Positions 18,375-29,662 of a stretch of 64,000 bases of DNA are shown here, piece by piece. This stretch comes from Odiellus spinosus. Lineage: Eukaryota; Arthropoda; Arachnida; Opiliones; Phalangiidae. The stretch's first letter is position 1. Each line of letters begins with the position of its first letter. A program made the translations under genes and the position numbers. The stretch spans positions 13,208,501 to 13,272,500 of the forward strand of contig OY987226.1 of the NCBI GenBank assembly GCA_963920705.1, given 5' to 3'. The notes beneath the pieces were generated by a model. It saw nothing but the letters and a program-made list of their open reading frames with translations, was not told where the DNA came from and made no database searches.

Positions 18375-21300
18375 CTAATCACCCCTCGGAATTAGTTTAT
18401 TAACTTCTGGTTGCAACCATTCGTCAATTACCAACTGAATTATCTTATCCAGTTCGTTAGCTAGTAGTTTGCCATCCCTTTAGGATAGTTACGATTTATT
18501 TTAACTTTAGATGTTGAATATTGGGAATAGAGGTTAAAATTAGGGGTTATATTTACCTCTCCTTGGGTTTGGCACATAGTTCGGAATAATACTTGATCTT
18601 AGGCTCAGTTCCGCTGGTTCTAATGGTCAGAACGCATCCATTTCCAAAGTAAAATGTGATCATTTGACTCGAATTACTGCTGGGCAAGATCTGCGATGAC
18701 AATTAATGGTTTAATTAAATACATGGTTCAAATAACATTTGGAAAATCAATTTCCCTGATATTTACAGGTACACCAATTAAAGCTTTTTCAAATCCTTAG
18801 TTGATTGAGGCCAAACCGACAATGTCATTGAATTTTATGATCAAGTGCTCGTACTGATCCAAAAATTATTTTTGACAGTATCGGTGCCAAATATTTTACA
18901 TGGGTAGGCTAAGTATGTGGTCCAATCTCCTCTATTTTAAGTATCAGCCTATCCTTTACGGCCCTACTGTTTCCTGATTTACGTCAATTTTTAAGTTTCC
19001 CTTATATTTCACTGATTTATGTAAAAAAAATTCGAGTTTTCCCGATATTAGACTGACTTATACCCTTTTCAGACGAAGCGTAACTAACCGGTTTAATCAG
19101 ATTTAACAGAGGGTTAATCACAATTTACCGAGGTTTATTGAACTGAGAAGGTTATGTAAACCTCGGTTAAATCTGATTAAACCACAGCTAATTAAGACTC
19201 GTCTGAAGAGGGTATAACGTCAAGTTTTTTGATTCCCTGTTTTACGTCAAATTTTTAAGAGCTTCCTTGATACTTCCCTGATTTGTATAAAAGTTTTAAA
19301 AGTGTCCCTGACATTTCCCTGATTTTTTAATTAACAATCAAATTTTCCAGTTATTTCCAAGTTTTTAAGGTTTGTACGAGTGAGCCGCCCTGTAATACTG
19401 CACATAAAAGTGATGGATCCTTGAGGAACCCCTGAGAACAACCATATACCTTTATTCTTTCTTTAAGTATCCCCTGCACAATGAATGCTAGGTTTTTCTG
19501 TCTAAAACTCCCAACTTAAAATTTTATCAGATCAAAGTACTATCCCTTTAAATTAATTAATAGAACAAGACATCTTAAATATCAATTGCGAAAATAATAT
19601 ACTTACTGCCTTATTGTCGAGTTGATTATTGTCAAACCCGGTAGTTAAATCACGAACACCTTTGATCACAAATGAGCCAAGTTCTTTCGGGTACTAAAAT
19701 AACGAATAAATTAATAAAATTAATAATTCTATATATTTTTTACAATATTTTCACCCTAATTTGGAATTTTTTTTTTTAAATAAAAATGGTAAAAAGTGCG
19801 AAGTTTTATTCTTCCTTTAAACGGAGAATGCAACCTGATAACATGTGATTTTTTATTGATTCCTTATTGTTTAAATAGGCCGAATCCACCGATAAAAAGT
19901 TTGCAAAACAAATATTAAACTAGAAATAAATTTAAAACGTACCCGGAAAACAGGCTTAGCGGGATTCATGGAGATCCTGAATTGCCTTCATGTAAGGTCT
20001 AGCGGCCAATGAGCAAAGGCCCGTCGTTCATGCGAGATCTCCTCGAGACTCGCATTCGATTGGATGCTAGACCTTATACGCGGGGAAATCAGGATCTCCA
20101 TGAATCCCGCTAGCCTATTTTCAGGGTAAGTTTAATATTTGTTTGTAAATTTTTTCACTAGTGGATTAGGCCTATTTCAACAATAAGGAATCGATAAAAA
20201 AATCACTTATTCATAGGCTGCATTCCCCCTTTAAAAGGATACTATTAGCTGAAATGAAGTATTTAGTTTGATTCCTTACGTAAAATTGGCATAATTATTG
20301 GAGTAGTAATTCTCCCAGAAAAGCCGATTTTTCGGTTTGGTTTATACTTCATAAAACAATAATTTTGATTGTGATCATCTAACTTTTTGCCATTGTGATA
20401 CCATTTTCTATGACATGATTGTTTTTTTTAACGATCTTCTCGAAAATTGCACTCAAATCTACGACTATTAACAATGGACACCTATCTTAATAGCTACGGA
20501 TGAATAACAAATCCTGGCATTCAAACCTGGCTAACACAACCATGTACGAGACTAATTTTGCAACTTTATTAAATCGAATTAACCTATTTTACGAGTTTTG
20601 ATTATGTTTTTAACTCATGTTTTAAGTCTAAATCAATAAAATATATCTTATTTACAGATCATAGCATCCCTTTAATAGGATGGAAACGCTAAAAATATAG
20701 TCTATAAAACTTCACAAGAATAAAAAAATTTATATAGGTGACAATGTCACTTTAAAATAATATAAATATGACAAGTAGTATAAATTATTTCAGATCGACC
20801 CTTACTAACTGATAAACGATTATAAATACGTGTAATTAAGAAAATTATATTTTCTCCAATGATAACCTCTTAAGATAATTTCCTTTTAAAGGGACAAGGA
20901 AACCTAGGTTAGAGAATTTTGAGTTAATTTGTTTTTAAGGATGAAAATAGCGTTTAAAATGGATAAAACATGAATATTGATCTGAAATGCATCTACTTTT
21001 GGGTTCAAAACTAATTTAATTTCCAAATAAAGGTAGTGTTTGCCATTTTCAAAAGCAATTCAATAGCCAATCACAGAACAAGGTTAGTTACATGAGCTTA
21101 ATGAGTAATTAAAAAGGCCACTTATAATATTATATAATAAACAATAACTATAATAAAATGACTTAGCAAAGCGTAAACGATATTATTATAGCTATCACCC
21201 ATCAAATTGTTCACTTTTCCACTAGGAAAAAACTTTCTGGTTGATTTTACGCTAAACCTAATTTGGGCCTAAATCAGTTTTGAAAGTAAAGAACGTTGAA

Positions 21301-22943
21301 GGTGTACTTTTTTGGCGCCAACTTTGCCATGGTTACGCTCAAATGGAGCGGGAATGAATCTAACTTGCTACAAACTCGGTTTTAATATTGATTGGCCATT
21401 GAATTGCTTAGAAATTTAAATAGTGTTGAGATTTTTTATGGTTTTTTCAAGAGAGAATTCTGATATTGCGAACAAATATATATTTAGAGATTTGTTTCAA
21501 ACGAACTGGTCCAACTAAATTGAGAAGAATTAGATATTTTATGAACAGGTTTCCTGATCCCTTTAAACTCTCTTTATCCTCCTACCTTCCATTTTTTAAA
21601 AATTGATAAAAAACTATAAACTTAACAGTATTGGGTCCATCAAAATTCCTAATCCTCTCAAACATGGCCTTAATAGTTGGTTGATGATAGCATATGAAAT
21701 AAGAATTGCTTGACACATGATAACCGTACCTAGAAAAAAGGAAAACTTGTAAAATAAACCTTAAAGGGAGAATGAAGTTAATTTTTGTAAAAATAAGGAT
21801 CCTTAATGGATTCTTATTAAGCCTACTTTCCGAGTAAGTTAAAAATTAATTTATAGCTTAATTCTTTCTAGTGGCTAAGGGTTTTTAAACGACAAGCAAT
21901 CAATAGACGAATCACTTATTAGATTTCATTCTCCCTTTGAAAACTTGTATCCTAGCTAAGATTAAAATTATTCCTAATCAAATATAATTTTAAACTAGGC
22001 CTATTTTCATGATGATGAATCTGTAGATTCTGACACGCTTCATTAATAATTTACAACTTTAAAATTGATAAAATATGCGTAAAAATAAATTTTACGACCA
22101 AAATTGCAAAAAATTTGTTTAACAATCTTACAATTTGTAGATATTATCCAACTGTTGATTGAGAGTTAATCCCTTTAAATGTAAATGTGCAGCTAATTGA
22201 CAAATCTGCATGGCAGCCCCAACTCCATCTTTATCCAAAACCGTAGTTCCGCACATGTAACCGATGGCTTCTTCGAACGCGAATAAAACATTCATACCCT
22301 GTTTTATTAAATCGTGAGCTTTGTTCGCCATCCATTTGAAACCGGTTAAAGTTTCCTGCAAAATGAAACTAAATCATATCCTAGAAAAAAATGTATGTCA
22401 AGGATTCTTACGACAAAATTAAAGCCTTCTTTATTGGCGATGGCGTGGAGAATTTTAGACGATACCGTACTAGATATCATATAACAATCAGAAGCAGGAA
22501 CATTGGGATTTTTAACTCTAAATGTCTGCCATAGCCACCATCCTAAAAGAGTTCCAGTTTCGTTGCCGGAAAAAACTTTCCATTCTCCATTCGGTAGTTT
22601 TTCAGCTACAGCTAAACGATCAGCGTCAGGGTCATTAGCTAAAATAATGGGGCTTCCATTTTCATTGGCAGTTTTAACTGATAAATCCTAAAATAAAGGA
22701 AACAAAGTTTGAGCATCGCCAAGAAGAGACTTGCTGAAGTTCGAATTTACCAGAGCGCTTTTCCCTTCTTCCGGATTAGGAAATTTAACTGTCGGAAATT
22801 CAGGATCCGGTTCCATTTGTTCTTTAACAGCGACAAAGTATTGAAACCCACAAGTTTCAAAAGCTTCGATCATGTAATTGTGAGCAACTCCGTGCATGGC
22901 GGTAAATGTAAATTTCAGCGGGCAACTAGCATTGACTGATCTA

Positions 22944-22976
<33 letters not shown>

Positions 22977-24157
22977 TTAATAAGGAAACTGGCTTAGATT
23001 TGAGAAATAATAATTAAAAAAAAAAATCTTACACGTCAGCTACATTATCTTGCATACTACGATAATATTTAGCTTTCATTTCCTTCATTGGATTGGTACA
23101 TAAAGGGTTTGAGTCGATTAACCCTATATTCCAAGCTTCGCTCCACGGTTCCAAATTACGTTCGATGCTAGATTGAATTCCTTTATCGTGTGGTGAAATT
23201 ATCTACCATAACAATATCTCAAATTATTCCGCAAAATCCTTCTTAACTATACTATTTTCATTATAAAAGAATACCTTTCTGGCTTACCTGAGCACCGTTA
23301 TCCCAATAAACCTAAAATTTAAGGTTTGGATTTTTTTTGAAGCCTTTCGGAAAAGGATTTTTAGTTAAAACAGGTTAGGATTATCGAACCTTATATCCAT
23401 TATCTTCTTTGGGATTGTGCGAAGCCGTAACCATTATCCCAGCGGCGCAGCCCAGATTTAAAACAGCAAAAGGTACAAAAGGGGTTGGAGTGATATGAGA
23501 GTAAAGATAGACGGGAATTTTACGTTGTAGAAAGGCCACGGTAGATAGTTTTGCGAATCTATTTTACCACAGATTAAGCTATAAATGGGTTTAAGAGAAA
23601 CGGGAGAATATTATTGAATACCTATGACTGTTATATCGAGCGTCAAAACTGATGACAACTCCTCGTTCTTTTGCATCAGAGATGGTGTTCTCTATGTATT
23701 TTGCCAATCCTTGTGATGTCTGAATTATCACCAGATCATTCATGGCATTGTAACCAGCACCCATGACTCCCCTTAAACCTATAATACGTCCTAGTAAATA
23801 TCCCTAAAACAGCAAGAAGTGTCCGAGAGGCAAATAAACTAAACAAACCCGCTGTTCCAAACTCCAGCCGTTTAAGCATCAAATTCTCGAGCGTGTTTAT
23901 GTCATTTTTGTTCAGATACTCTAATATCTCCGATTTGGTTTTCTCATTCTAAGTAATAGGCAAATTCAGGCGGTAATGTAGTAATGTCATTGTAAACAAC
24001 ATTCACGATGATTGCCAACATATCACAACAAAAAACAAATACAATAACAATTGCATAGCCTTGGCAAGTTGGCAGACATTACCTGATCCCATTGCAGCCA
24101 TTCTGTAATCTTAGTATCCAGTTTTGCGTTTCCAGTATACATAGTGGGAATTACCAT
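18375..24157 (-). CDS. PGM2: Phosphoglucomutase 2 / phosphopentomutase
   Basis: Thirteen exons on the minus strand: 24157-24083, 23948-23849, 23778-23622, 23558-23390, 23311-23288, 23202-23033, 22940-22751, 22687-22412, 22355-22132, 21729-21627, 19693-19607, 18690-18557, 18477-18375. All phases agree (603 aa; the human protein is about 612 from memory). This alpha-D-phosphohexomutase interconverts ribose-1-P and ribose-5-P, and glucose-1-P and glucose-6-P, in the cytosol. The catalytic phosphoserine loop TASHNP is at 155-160 (Ser157). The Mg-binding DPDAD loop has Asp314, 316 and 318. The sugar loop EEAIGY is at 415-420, and the phosphate-binding RTSGTEPK is at 549-556. The FGTAGLRG block near the N-terminus and [14 protein letters not shown] are typical of PGM2/PGM2L1, not PGM1. 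Exon 5 is only 24 nt. The acceptor of exon 7 is preceded by poly(A). Intron 10 holds two mobile elements. Confidence 0.96.
19059..19216. mobile_element. Foldback MITE in PGM2 intron 11
   Basis: A nearly complete palindrome of 158 bases. The ends are TATACCCTTTTCAGACGA and the complement of TATACCCTCTTCAGACGA (17 of 18 positions match), with inner arms GGTTTAATCAGATTTAAC and GTTAAATCTGATTAAACC. It lies in the intron between the exons ending at 19607 and starting at 18690. Confidence 0.85.
19815..20236. mobile_element. TTAA family A element, copy 1 (PGM2 intron 10)
   Basis: The ends are CTTTAAACGGAGAATGCAAC and the complement of a CTTTTAAAGGGGGAATGC version, followed inward by ATCGATTCCTTATTGTTTAA-type arms. 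The core is palindromic (GGATTCATGGAGATCCTGA near both sides). It matches the copies at 46212 and 49285. Confidence 0.85.
20886..21566. mobile_element. TTAA family D element, copy 1 (PGM2 intron 10)
   Basis: TTAA then AGGGACAAGGAAACCT at the left. At the right is the complement (AGGTTTCCTGATCCCT) then TTAA. It shares long diverged similarity with 55505-56457, for example GATTTTACGCTAA(A/G)CCTAAT, TTGCCATGGTTAC, GATTGGCCATTGAAT and TTGTTTCAAACGAACTGGTC. Confidence 0.8.
21761..21950. mobile_element. Short diverged family A element (PGM2 intron 9)
   Basis: It starts TTAAAGGGAGAATGAAG and ends with TTTCATTCTCCCTTTG. At about 190 bases it is much shorter than the other copies and lacks the palindromic core. 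Confidence 0.6.
22941..22971. repeat. Homopolymer (T on plus strand, A on the PGM2 sense strand)
   Basis: About 30 consecutive T residues after CTA. On the sense strand of PGM2 this puts a run of A immediately before the TAG acceptor of exon 7, within a 92-nt intron. Confidence 0.9.
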
Positions 24158-25009
24158 TACGCGTCAAAATTTAACCTCAAATTATTTAAAATCACTTGAT
24201 AGAGCTGACAATTATCGTAGTGAATGACCATTAAAAAAGCAATAAAAAACAGCGTACACTGAAAAGCGCTTCTAAATCACAAGTTGCCTCCTCAACGTTG
24301 CAAAGATAGACAGCCGTGTGTGAAGCCCGAAGAATGAAGAATCAGAATGCTTTGGGGGAATCTCAGTGTTGCCAATGTTTGAGAGTCGAAAATTCCACAG
24401 TCGCTTACTAGGTTTCCCCGCCCAACCCTCACCCTCTTTTAACTCCGCCCCCTCCCAAAACTCAACGGAAAACCCTCATACCAAATATTTTGTGGTTTAA
24501 AATTTTCGCAGCGAAATTGCGAAAAAAGAAAAAAAAAAATCAAGAAAGGCAATATGATTTTGCGTATCTCCCTAGCTTCAAAGCTTGACCTCGCTACCCA
24601 ATATGAATTTAAACTTTCGTTACTTATTTTATTTCTTGGAAACGAGGCATAACAGGTGCTACCCTAGAACAACAAATAGAGCTAAGGAATAACAAGTTGG
24701 GAAACCAAAATATAACCTCCCCGACCCCGACGTTAAGGTAATCTTACCTAACCTAACCCTACCTAAAATAAAAGATGAAAAGAAATGTAAACAGCGTGCA
24801 TTTCAATCATTATTCTCTATTTTGCGGAGTAAAAGTATTTTCCCTTAACCACAAGGATTCCGAGAATGCAAAAGAGTGTCATGCGTTATCCATAATTACA
24901 TGCGGCAGGTCGTAGACTTCTTAATATACACACCAAATGAAATGTCCTGCGTTACCCATAATTATATGCGGCATGGCGTAAATGTCTTAATAGACACACC
25001 AAATGAAAT
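24158..25009. other. 5' flank of the PGM2 gene
   Basis: No supported gene. A 66-base direct tandem duplication begins at 24882. Its copies start at 24882 and 24948, and both contain CATAATTA(C/T)ATGCGGCA and CACACCAAATGAAAT. The rest is ordinary sequence and presumably holds the PGM2 promoter. Confidence 0.55.
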
Positions 25010-25570
25010 TTATTTTCTAAATAAATATGTAAAATACATGTTCATATAATATAAATTAACACTAGAGCATAGGCTGTACTGTGTGATTATCTTTGAGATA
25101 ATCCACTGATTTGATAAAGACGAAGGATTTAGTCTGGGATGGCAAGGAAGACAAGTCTTAAAACGACGAAGATTTGGTAGCAAGTTCCTCTTAGACAAAC
25201 CAAGAAATATTGTAGACTGAATGTTCCATTTACAACCCATTTTCGGTAGATGATTGGCAATTACTTCCGGTAAAATTTTCGTCTAAAATTCTTGTTTTGA
25301 CGTGCTAATAGAGGACCATTACTGATATTTTCATCATGCAAGACTAATTTCCATACCGTTAATATTTAAACTTGAATAGATCCTTTTATATTTAGAATAA
25401 CGATTCCGTATGAAGAACTGTTGAGCTTTTACTGACTGTAAGAATCTCACATGTCGAGTCCGAAAACACTCACTGCTTGCATGTTTCAATTCTTCGTAGC
25501 CAGGCCGTCTCTTTTTGGTGATAAATGAAAGCCTTGTCGCTGCTCTGTTGACTTCAAATGGTGATGACAT
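25010..25570 (-). CDS. Doubtful two-exon small gene, unknown protein
   Basis: I do not recognise this. An open frame starts at 25570 (MSSPFEVNRAATRLSF...). A second frame is open from 25282 to 25010 and includes NLRRFKTCLPCHPRLNPSS. A donor after 25433 (TCA then GTAAAAG) and an acceptor before 25282 (AATTTTAG) are both phase 0 and would join them into 136 aa. The product is basic, with FITKKRRPGYEEL and SKRNLLPNLRRF segments. It lies directly downstream of the GC-rich satellite on the same strand. The joined frame could be chance. Confidence 0.2.
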
Positions 25571-25631
25571 TCTGCGCTGGTTGATTTTCTCACTTAAGTC
25601 ACTATAGCTCTCTTTCGTCTGGTGTCGTCTT

Positions 25632-25850
25632 GTCTGGTCTCCCGGTCCCCCGGTCTCCCGGTCTCCCGGTCTGCCGGTCTGCCGGTCTCCCGGTCTGCCG
25701 GTCTGCCGGTCTGCCGGTCTGCCGGTCTGCCGGTCTGCCGGTCTGCCGGTCTGCCGGTCTGCCGGTCTGCCGGTCTGCCGGTCTGCCGGTCTGCCGGTCT
25801 GCCGGTCTGCCGGTCTGCCGGTCTGCCGGTCTGCCGGTCTGCCGGTCTGC
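25632..25850. repeat. 8-bp GC-rich satellite, GCCGGTCT
   Basis: About 27 tandem copies of GCCGGTCT. The first six or so are degenerate (GGTCTCCCGG, GGTCCCCCGG) and the rest are perfect. Because 8 bases repeat every 24 in codon phase, and no stop occurs in either strand's unit, frames are open on both strands (RQTGRPAD repeats on one strand, GLPVCRSA on the other). These are not evidence of a gene. The base composition contrasts sharply with the AT-rich surroundings. Confidence 0.95.
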
Positions 25851-26389
25851 TAACGAAGTTCACTCTACACGGCTTCTTTTGATTATGAAACTAATCGGAA
25901 ATGTTTCTTGGTTTTATAGTGGAGAAATCTGAAGCCTATTTTTTTTTTCCAACATCAGATAACCATTTTTTATTCAAAACTGTTGTTTTTTTAAACACGG
26001 GAAACCTACTGTACTTCTGTCCAAGGGGAGTTTTCACGACTATAATTTTTCTTAAGAGGTTTAACATTTTGTATCAATCCGCCTCAGCTTTAAATCTTAT
26101 GTCGTTTCTATCTTGGATGCCCGTGTAAACGTACCTTTATTTAGATTCTTCAATCCACCCCAAGTTTGCAGCAAGCCTTAGCCTATACTGCCCGTTATAC
26201 CTTTGCTTTTTGGACTAAATGATATATGGAAAACAGCTTAGCGCGTGTTGCCAACTCAAGCTGGTATTAAACGGTCACATTTCATTAAATTTTTGGGAAA
26301 TTTCTTAAATATCTTCTAAACTATCTCGAATTTTTAATTGATTTTTCAGCTTCTTTATTAATTAGATTCAGTTTAACAATATTATTATA

Positions 26390-26724
26390 TTAAAGGGAGC
26401 CCAAAGGGGGTGCAAAAGACCAATATGGGGGGGGAAGACATTTTTAAAAAACGTCACTATCACGTGATAGGGAACTATTTTTCGTGAAGAGCCCTGGCGT
26501 AAATAGGCATCATCCGGATCCGGGGTGGAGCCACGAGGCCCAGGTTGGAGTAGGGAGTGGGAGGACTCGGGGAAACGCGGAATACTACATATCGGGCAAC
26601 GCGCTCAAACACCTAGCGCCAGGATAGTTCTAGCGGCTATTTTGAACCCCACAATTGGTTCCCATGATGACGTATTTTAAAAATGTCGACCCCTCTATTT
26701 GCACCCCCTTTGGGCTCCCTTTAA
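26390..26724. mobile_element. TTAA family B element, copy 1 (335 bp)
   Basis: TTAA then AGGGAGCCCAAAGGGGGTGC on the left. The exact complement, then TTAA, closes the right end. There is no open frame of note. Compare the 177-bp element at 36436. Confidence 0.85.
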
Positions 26725-27318
26725 ATTAAAATTTAAAAGCATTATACGCTTCAATTCACTAAAAGATATCGCGGCATAAGGCCAAAATAGTTAGGGCATG
26801 GAAAAGGGGTATATATAGCTTTCGCTAACCTTTATTCACCGAGCGAGTAACCGAGAAGAGTTGGGGAAACCCCCCCTTCTCAACGTCTAGACGTTTATCG
26901 TAACCTTAGGCATTCGGTAACTGCACCTCAAAGACCCGTAGAGGGAGGAGATGACTGGAGTGGAAGGTTGATATCGGACACTAGAGGTTGGACCTTGGTG
27001 TGAGGATGGTCGGAGGTGATTGTAACAGTGGGAGACGTATAATCGCCTTCTACTGTCCAGCATCGAGGTTTGACCGTAAAGTGGATGGTGGAATGCGATA
27101 ATATACAATTGGAGACGTCCTGTTGTATATAATTGCACGACACCTGAAACTCACTGAGGCAGCCACGCTTAAAGGAGGTAATTCCCGTTAAACGGAATTG
27201 AACGATAAGCTGGCATGACTCTCTAGACTTTTGGCTCCACGAGCTAGGTCACGTGATTTCCGCTTACACAGGATATCCGCTTACACAGGAAGTGACACAC
27301 AGAGACGACCAGTGTAAA

Positions 27319-27352
27319 ACCTCCCCCTGAACTAAAGTTCAGTCGGGGAGGT
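27319..27352. repeat. Strong interrupted hairpin
   Basis: ACCTCCCC and CTGAACT pair with AGTTCAG and GGGGAGGT across an AA loop, with one 2-base bulge (TC). The arms total 15 base pairs. Function unknown. Confidence 0.8.
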
Positions 27353-27562
27353 AAAAACTAGAAAAATAGCCATGTGTTTGCTTTTACACACTGAAAACTA
27401 AATCCATCACCATGTAATATCATCAGTCTAAGTCTCTAGGAGAAAGAAAGAGTCCCCTAGACTTTGGTAGTGGTCTCAAGTGACTATAGGTAAACCTATT
27501 TATTCCCTAAGGTCTAAACCACCCCCTGATTTGCTGGGCCTTTCGCCGGGTCTATTAGACCT

Positions 27563-27727
27563 CTTTCATTTATTTTTACCCCCTCTAAAGGGGGTAGGCA
27601 ACCCACTGAATCACACCTGTAAAGGGGGATGATGAGCTCATGCGCAATGACGGCGATGTTTCACCCCCATTGCTTGTCTGATTCTGTGGTTGCCTACCCC
27701 CTTTGGTAGGGGTAAAAATAAATGAAA
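27563..27727. mobile_element. Foldback MITE with arms of about 42 bp
   Basis: The left arm is TTTCATTTATTTTTACCCCC followed by TCTAAAGGGGGTAGGCAACC. The right arm is its complement with few differences (GGTTGCCTACCCCCTTTGG onward). The loop is about 85 bases. Confidence 0.85.
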
Positions 27728-27774
27728 AGAATTTAAAGAAAGTATTGTTGGTGAAATCCCGTAGTGATAATATA

Positions 27775-28060
27775 ATCAAGAAGGATCAGATAAGGAGAGG
27801 AAAAGTGGGGCTGCGTTGAGTTAGAGAGAGAAGAGCCAACCTCCCAATCGGGTGGAAAGGGGGGATAGGAAATTCTCGAGGTAAACTGTTGTCACGTGGT
27901 CACTAGCGTCGTTGGCTACTATGAAGCTGATAAAGGATCCGTTTTACCCACGTGACAACATTTTACCACGAGACGTCTCTACCCAGAGTGGGAGTTTAGG
28001 CCGACGCAGTAGGAACCTCGCCGTCCCCACTTTTCCTCTCCTTATCTGATCCTTCTTGAT
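27775..28060. mobile_element. Inverted-repeat element with 36-bp perfect arms
   Basis: Arms 27775-27810 and 28025-28060 are exact reverse complements (starting ATCAAGAAGGATCAGATAAG). The interior holds a second inverted pair around TTGTCACGTG and CACGTGACAA. Confidence 0.9.
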
Positions 28061-28631
28061 ATAATAAACATTTGAAAACCCTCCCCGATCCTCGTTCATG
28101 TCCACCTGATATTTGGTAGCACGCGCGAAGGAAGGCTCCCTATATCTCTGAGTAAATTAATGCTTAAAACTAACGGATATCGTAGCTTTGAACACGCTGC
28201 AAATTATGGTGAACTTATTAAAAATTTTTGGTTACTGGGAATGGGAAAAACATGGAAAATATAAATATACTCAGAAAAATCAATTTTTTTTTTTTTTTTT
28301 TTTCTAGGCTCTGGCTAAAGAGTCAAGCTTGATTATATTTTTGGTAATAAAGGGGTCGTTAAATCCCGTCAGAGTAGAAAATCCCACAAAATCGGCCAAT
28401 TTGGTTGAAAAATCCCTTTATCCCACACAGCCCAAAAATCCCACAATGTGGGATTTATCCCACACATTGGCAACACTGAATAATTTAGGGGATAGGAGGA
28501 GAACTTGGAGAAGCCAAGCGTTGTGTAAAGGTACTAACTACCAAGGTCGAAGGTCAATGATAGTTACATCAGCTGAGCTTAGCTTTTAAAGTTGGCTAGC
28601 GCAATAAATTTGAGCAATTAAAACGATTAAA

Positions 28632-29627
28632 ATGGCGGCTATAATCAAATATTTATCTAGAAATAAAGCGCCTTATAACAGAACACATAATTTTCATAAT
28701 TTATTAGTGGATAAAGAGTTTTCTACCATATCCTTGTCCTCCAAAGAGCCTGAAAAGTCAGAAAAGGACACATCTGGTAAAGATGTTATAAAAAAAATTA
28801 AATCATCTATTAATCCTCGACTAATTAAAACTCAAATTGAGGTAAATAAGTACAATACTCTCTTATTAAATGAAATTCAACCTTTTCTGTATAGGCTTGA
28901 TTAAGGATTTCAGTATTTTAAATGCAAAACAAGTATTTATCAAACTGAGCAGACGACGGATGGGCACCATCATGGGGTAAACACCATAATTTTAGTAATT
29001 TACATATTTTCTAAAAATTTAAAGGGGACGGAGACATTTTCAACGCTTGAATTGTTTTTACCTTATCTAATTCACTCGCAAATGACCAAAAATGGGGAAG
29101 TTTTGATATGGGAGAAGGTTAAAATTGCTGATGAAGTTCTAAAACCAAGTTTAGCACATTTGTACGAAGTTGTAGGTATCGAGTTTGCAGTTATATACCA
29201 AAAATTCTCTAACTATTTAAATTTTTAGGCCAAAAATATACTACAACATCTACCAAACTCTGATCTTTATGTTTTTGAACAAAAGATAATTAAAGCCAAG
29301 CATCTAAAACTGGTCCCGACATTAATTACTCTATCAAATGTCGAAGCTATAGTGTTTTCATTGCTACAAGAGAGAGAGGGGTCTAACGCTGTTACTATGA
29401 AACATAATTCTATATTTTCCATCTTTAATATAAATGTGGGAAACGAACAAATTACAAATAAAACAATAATTGCCAGCATATTGCGAGGAGAGAATGAAAA
29501 CTGTCCTAACATAATAATAAATGAAATTGCTTTGAATAATTATTCCAAATCAAGTTCAATTGATAAGGAATTGCTAGGAAATATTTTGTTACGAGCTATC
29601 GCTTTATATAAAATATTTAAAATCTAA
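28632..29627 (+). CDS. TEFM: Mitochondrial transcription elongation factor TEFM, short form
   Basis: Best model is 28632-28841, 29025-29171, 29229-29627 (all phase 0, about 251 aa). An alternative second exon could start at 28914 in the same frame. The N-terminus (MAAIIKYLSRNKAPYNRTH) is basic and fits a mitochondrial targeting peptide. The C-terminal 180 residues match, by memory, the RNase H-like pseudonuclease domain of human TEFM: LPNSDLYVFE, a LKLVPTLITLSNVEAIVFSLL segment, an FNINVGNEQITNK loop equivalent, and LLRAIALYKI at the end. TEFM binds mitochondrial RNA polymerase and promotes processive elongation. The helix-hairpin-helix region that precedes this domain in vertebrates is not seen. 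Identity is moderate, so another mitochondrial RNase H-fold protein is possible. Confidence 0.68.
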
Positions 29628-29632
29628 ATAAA
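29627..29632 (+). terminator. Polyadenylation signal overlapping the TEFM stop codon
   Basis: AATAAA starts at the last base of the TAA stop. The opposite gene's stop lies only 37 bases further on. Confidence 0.55.
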
Positions 29633-29662
29633 GAGAACTTTTTTAATTTAACTTAGAAACTG

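Larger units (their letters stand above)
25851..28631. other. Gene-free interval of foldback elements upstream of the TEFM gene
   Basis: It contains the family B element at 26390-26724, the hairpin at 27319-27352 and the two foldback elements at 27563-27727 and 27775-28060, listed separately. Poly(T) occurs at 28285-28303. The last 100 bases presumably contain the TEFM promoter. No supported coding sequence. Confidence 0.6.

Noticed and set aside
25594..25932. Open frames of 86-100 codons on both strands through the GCCGGTCT satellite
   Set aside because: Openness is a direct consequence of an 8-bp repeat without stops; the peptides are pure repeat.
26887..27143. Overlapping minus-strand frames of 71 and 83 codons
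   Set aside because: No family resemblance, no good start context or splice partners, and adjacent to repeats.
28842..29024. Continuous translation of TEFM exon 1 into the following sequence
   Set aside because: A stop at 28902-28904 interrupts it; the GT at 28842 and AG before 29025 give a clean phase-0 intron and better alignment.
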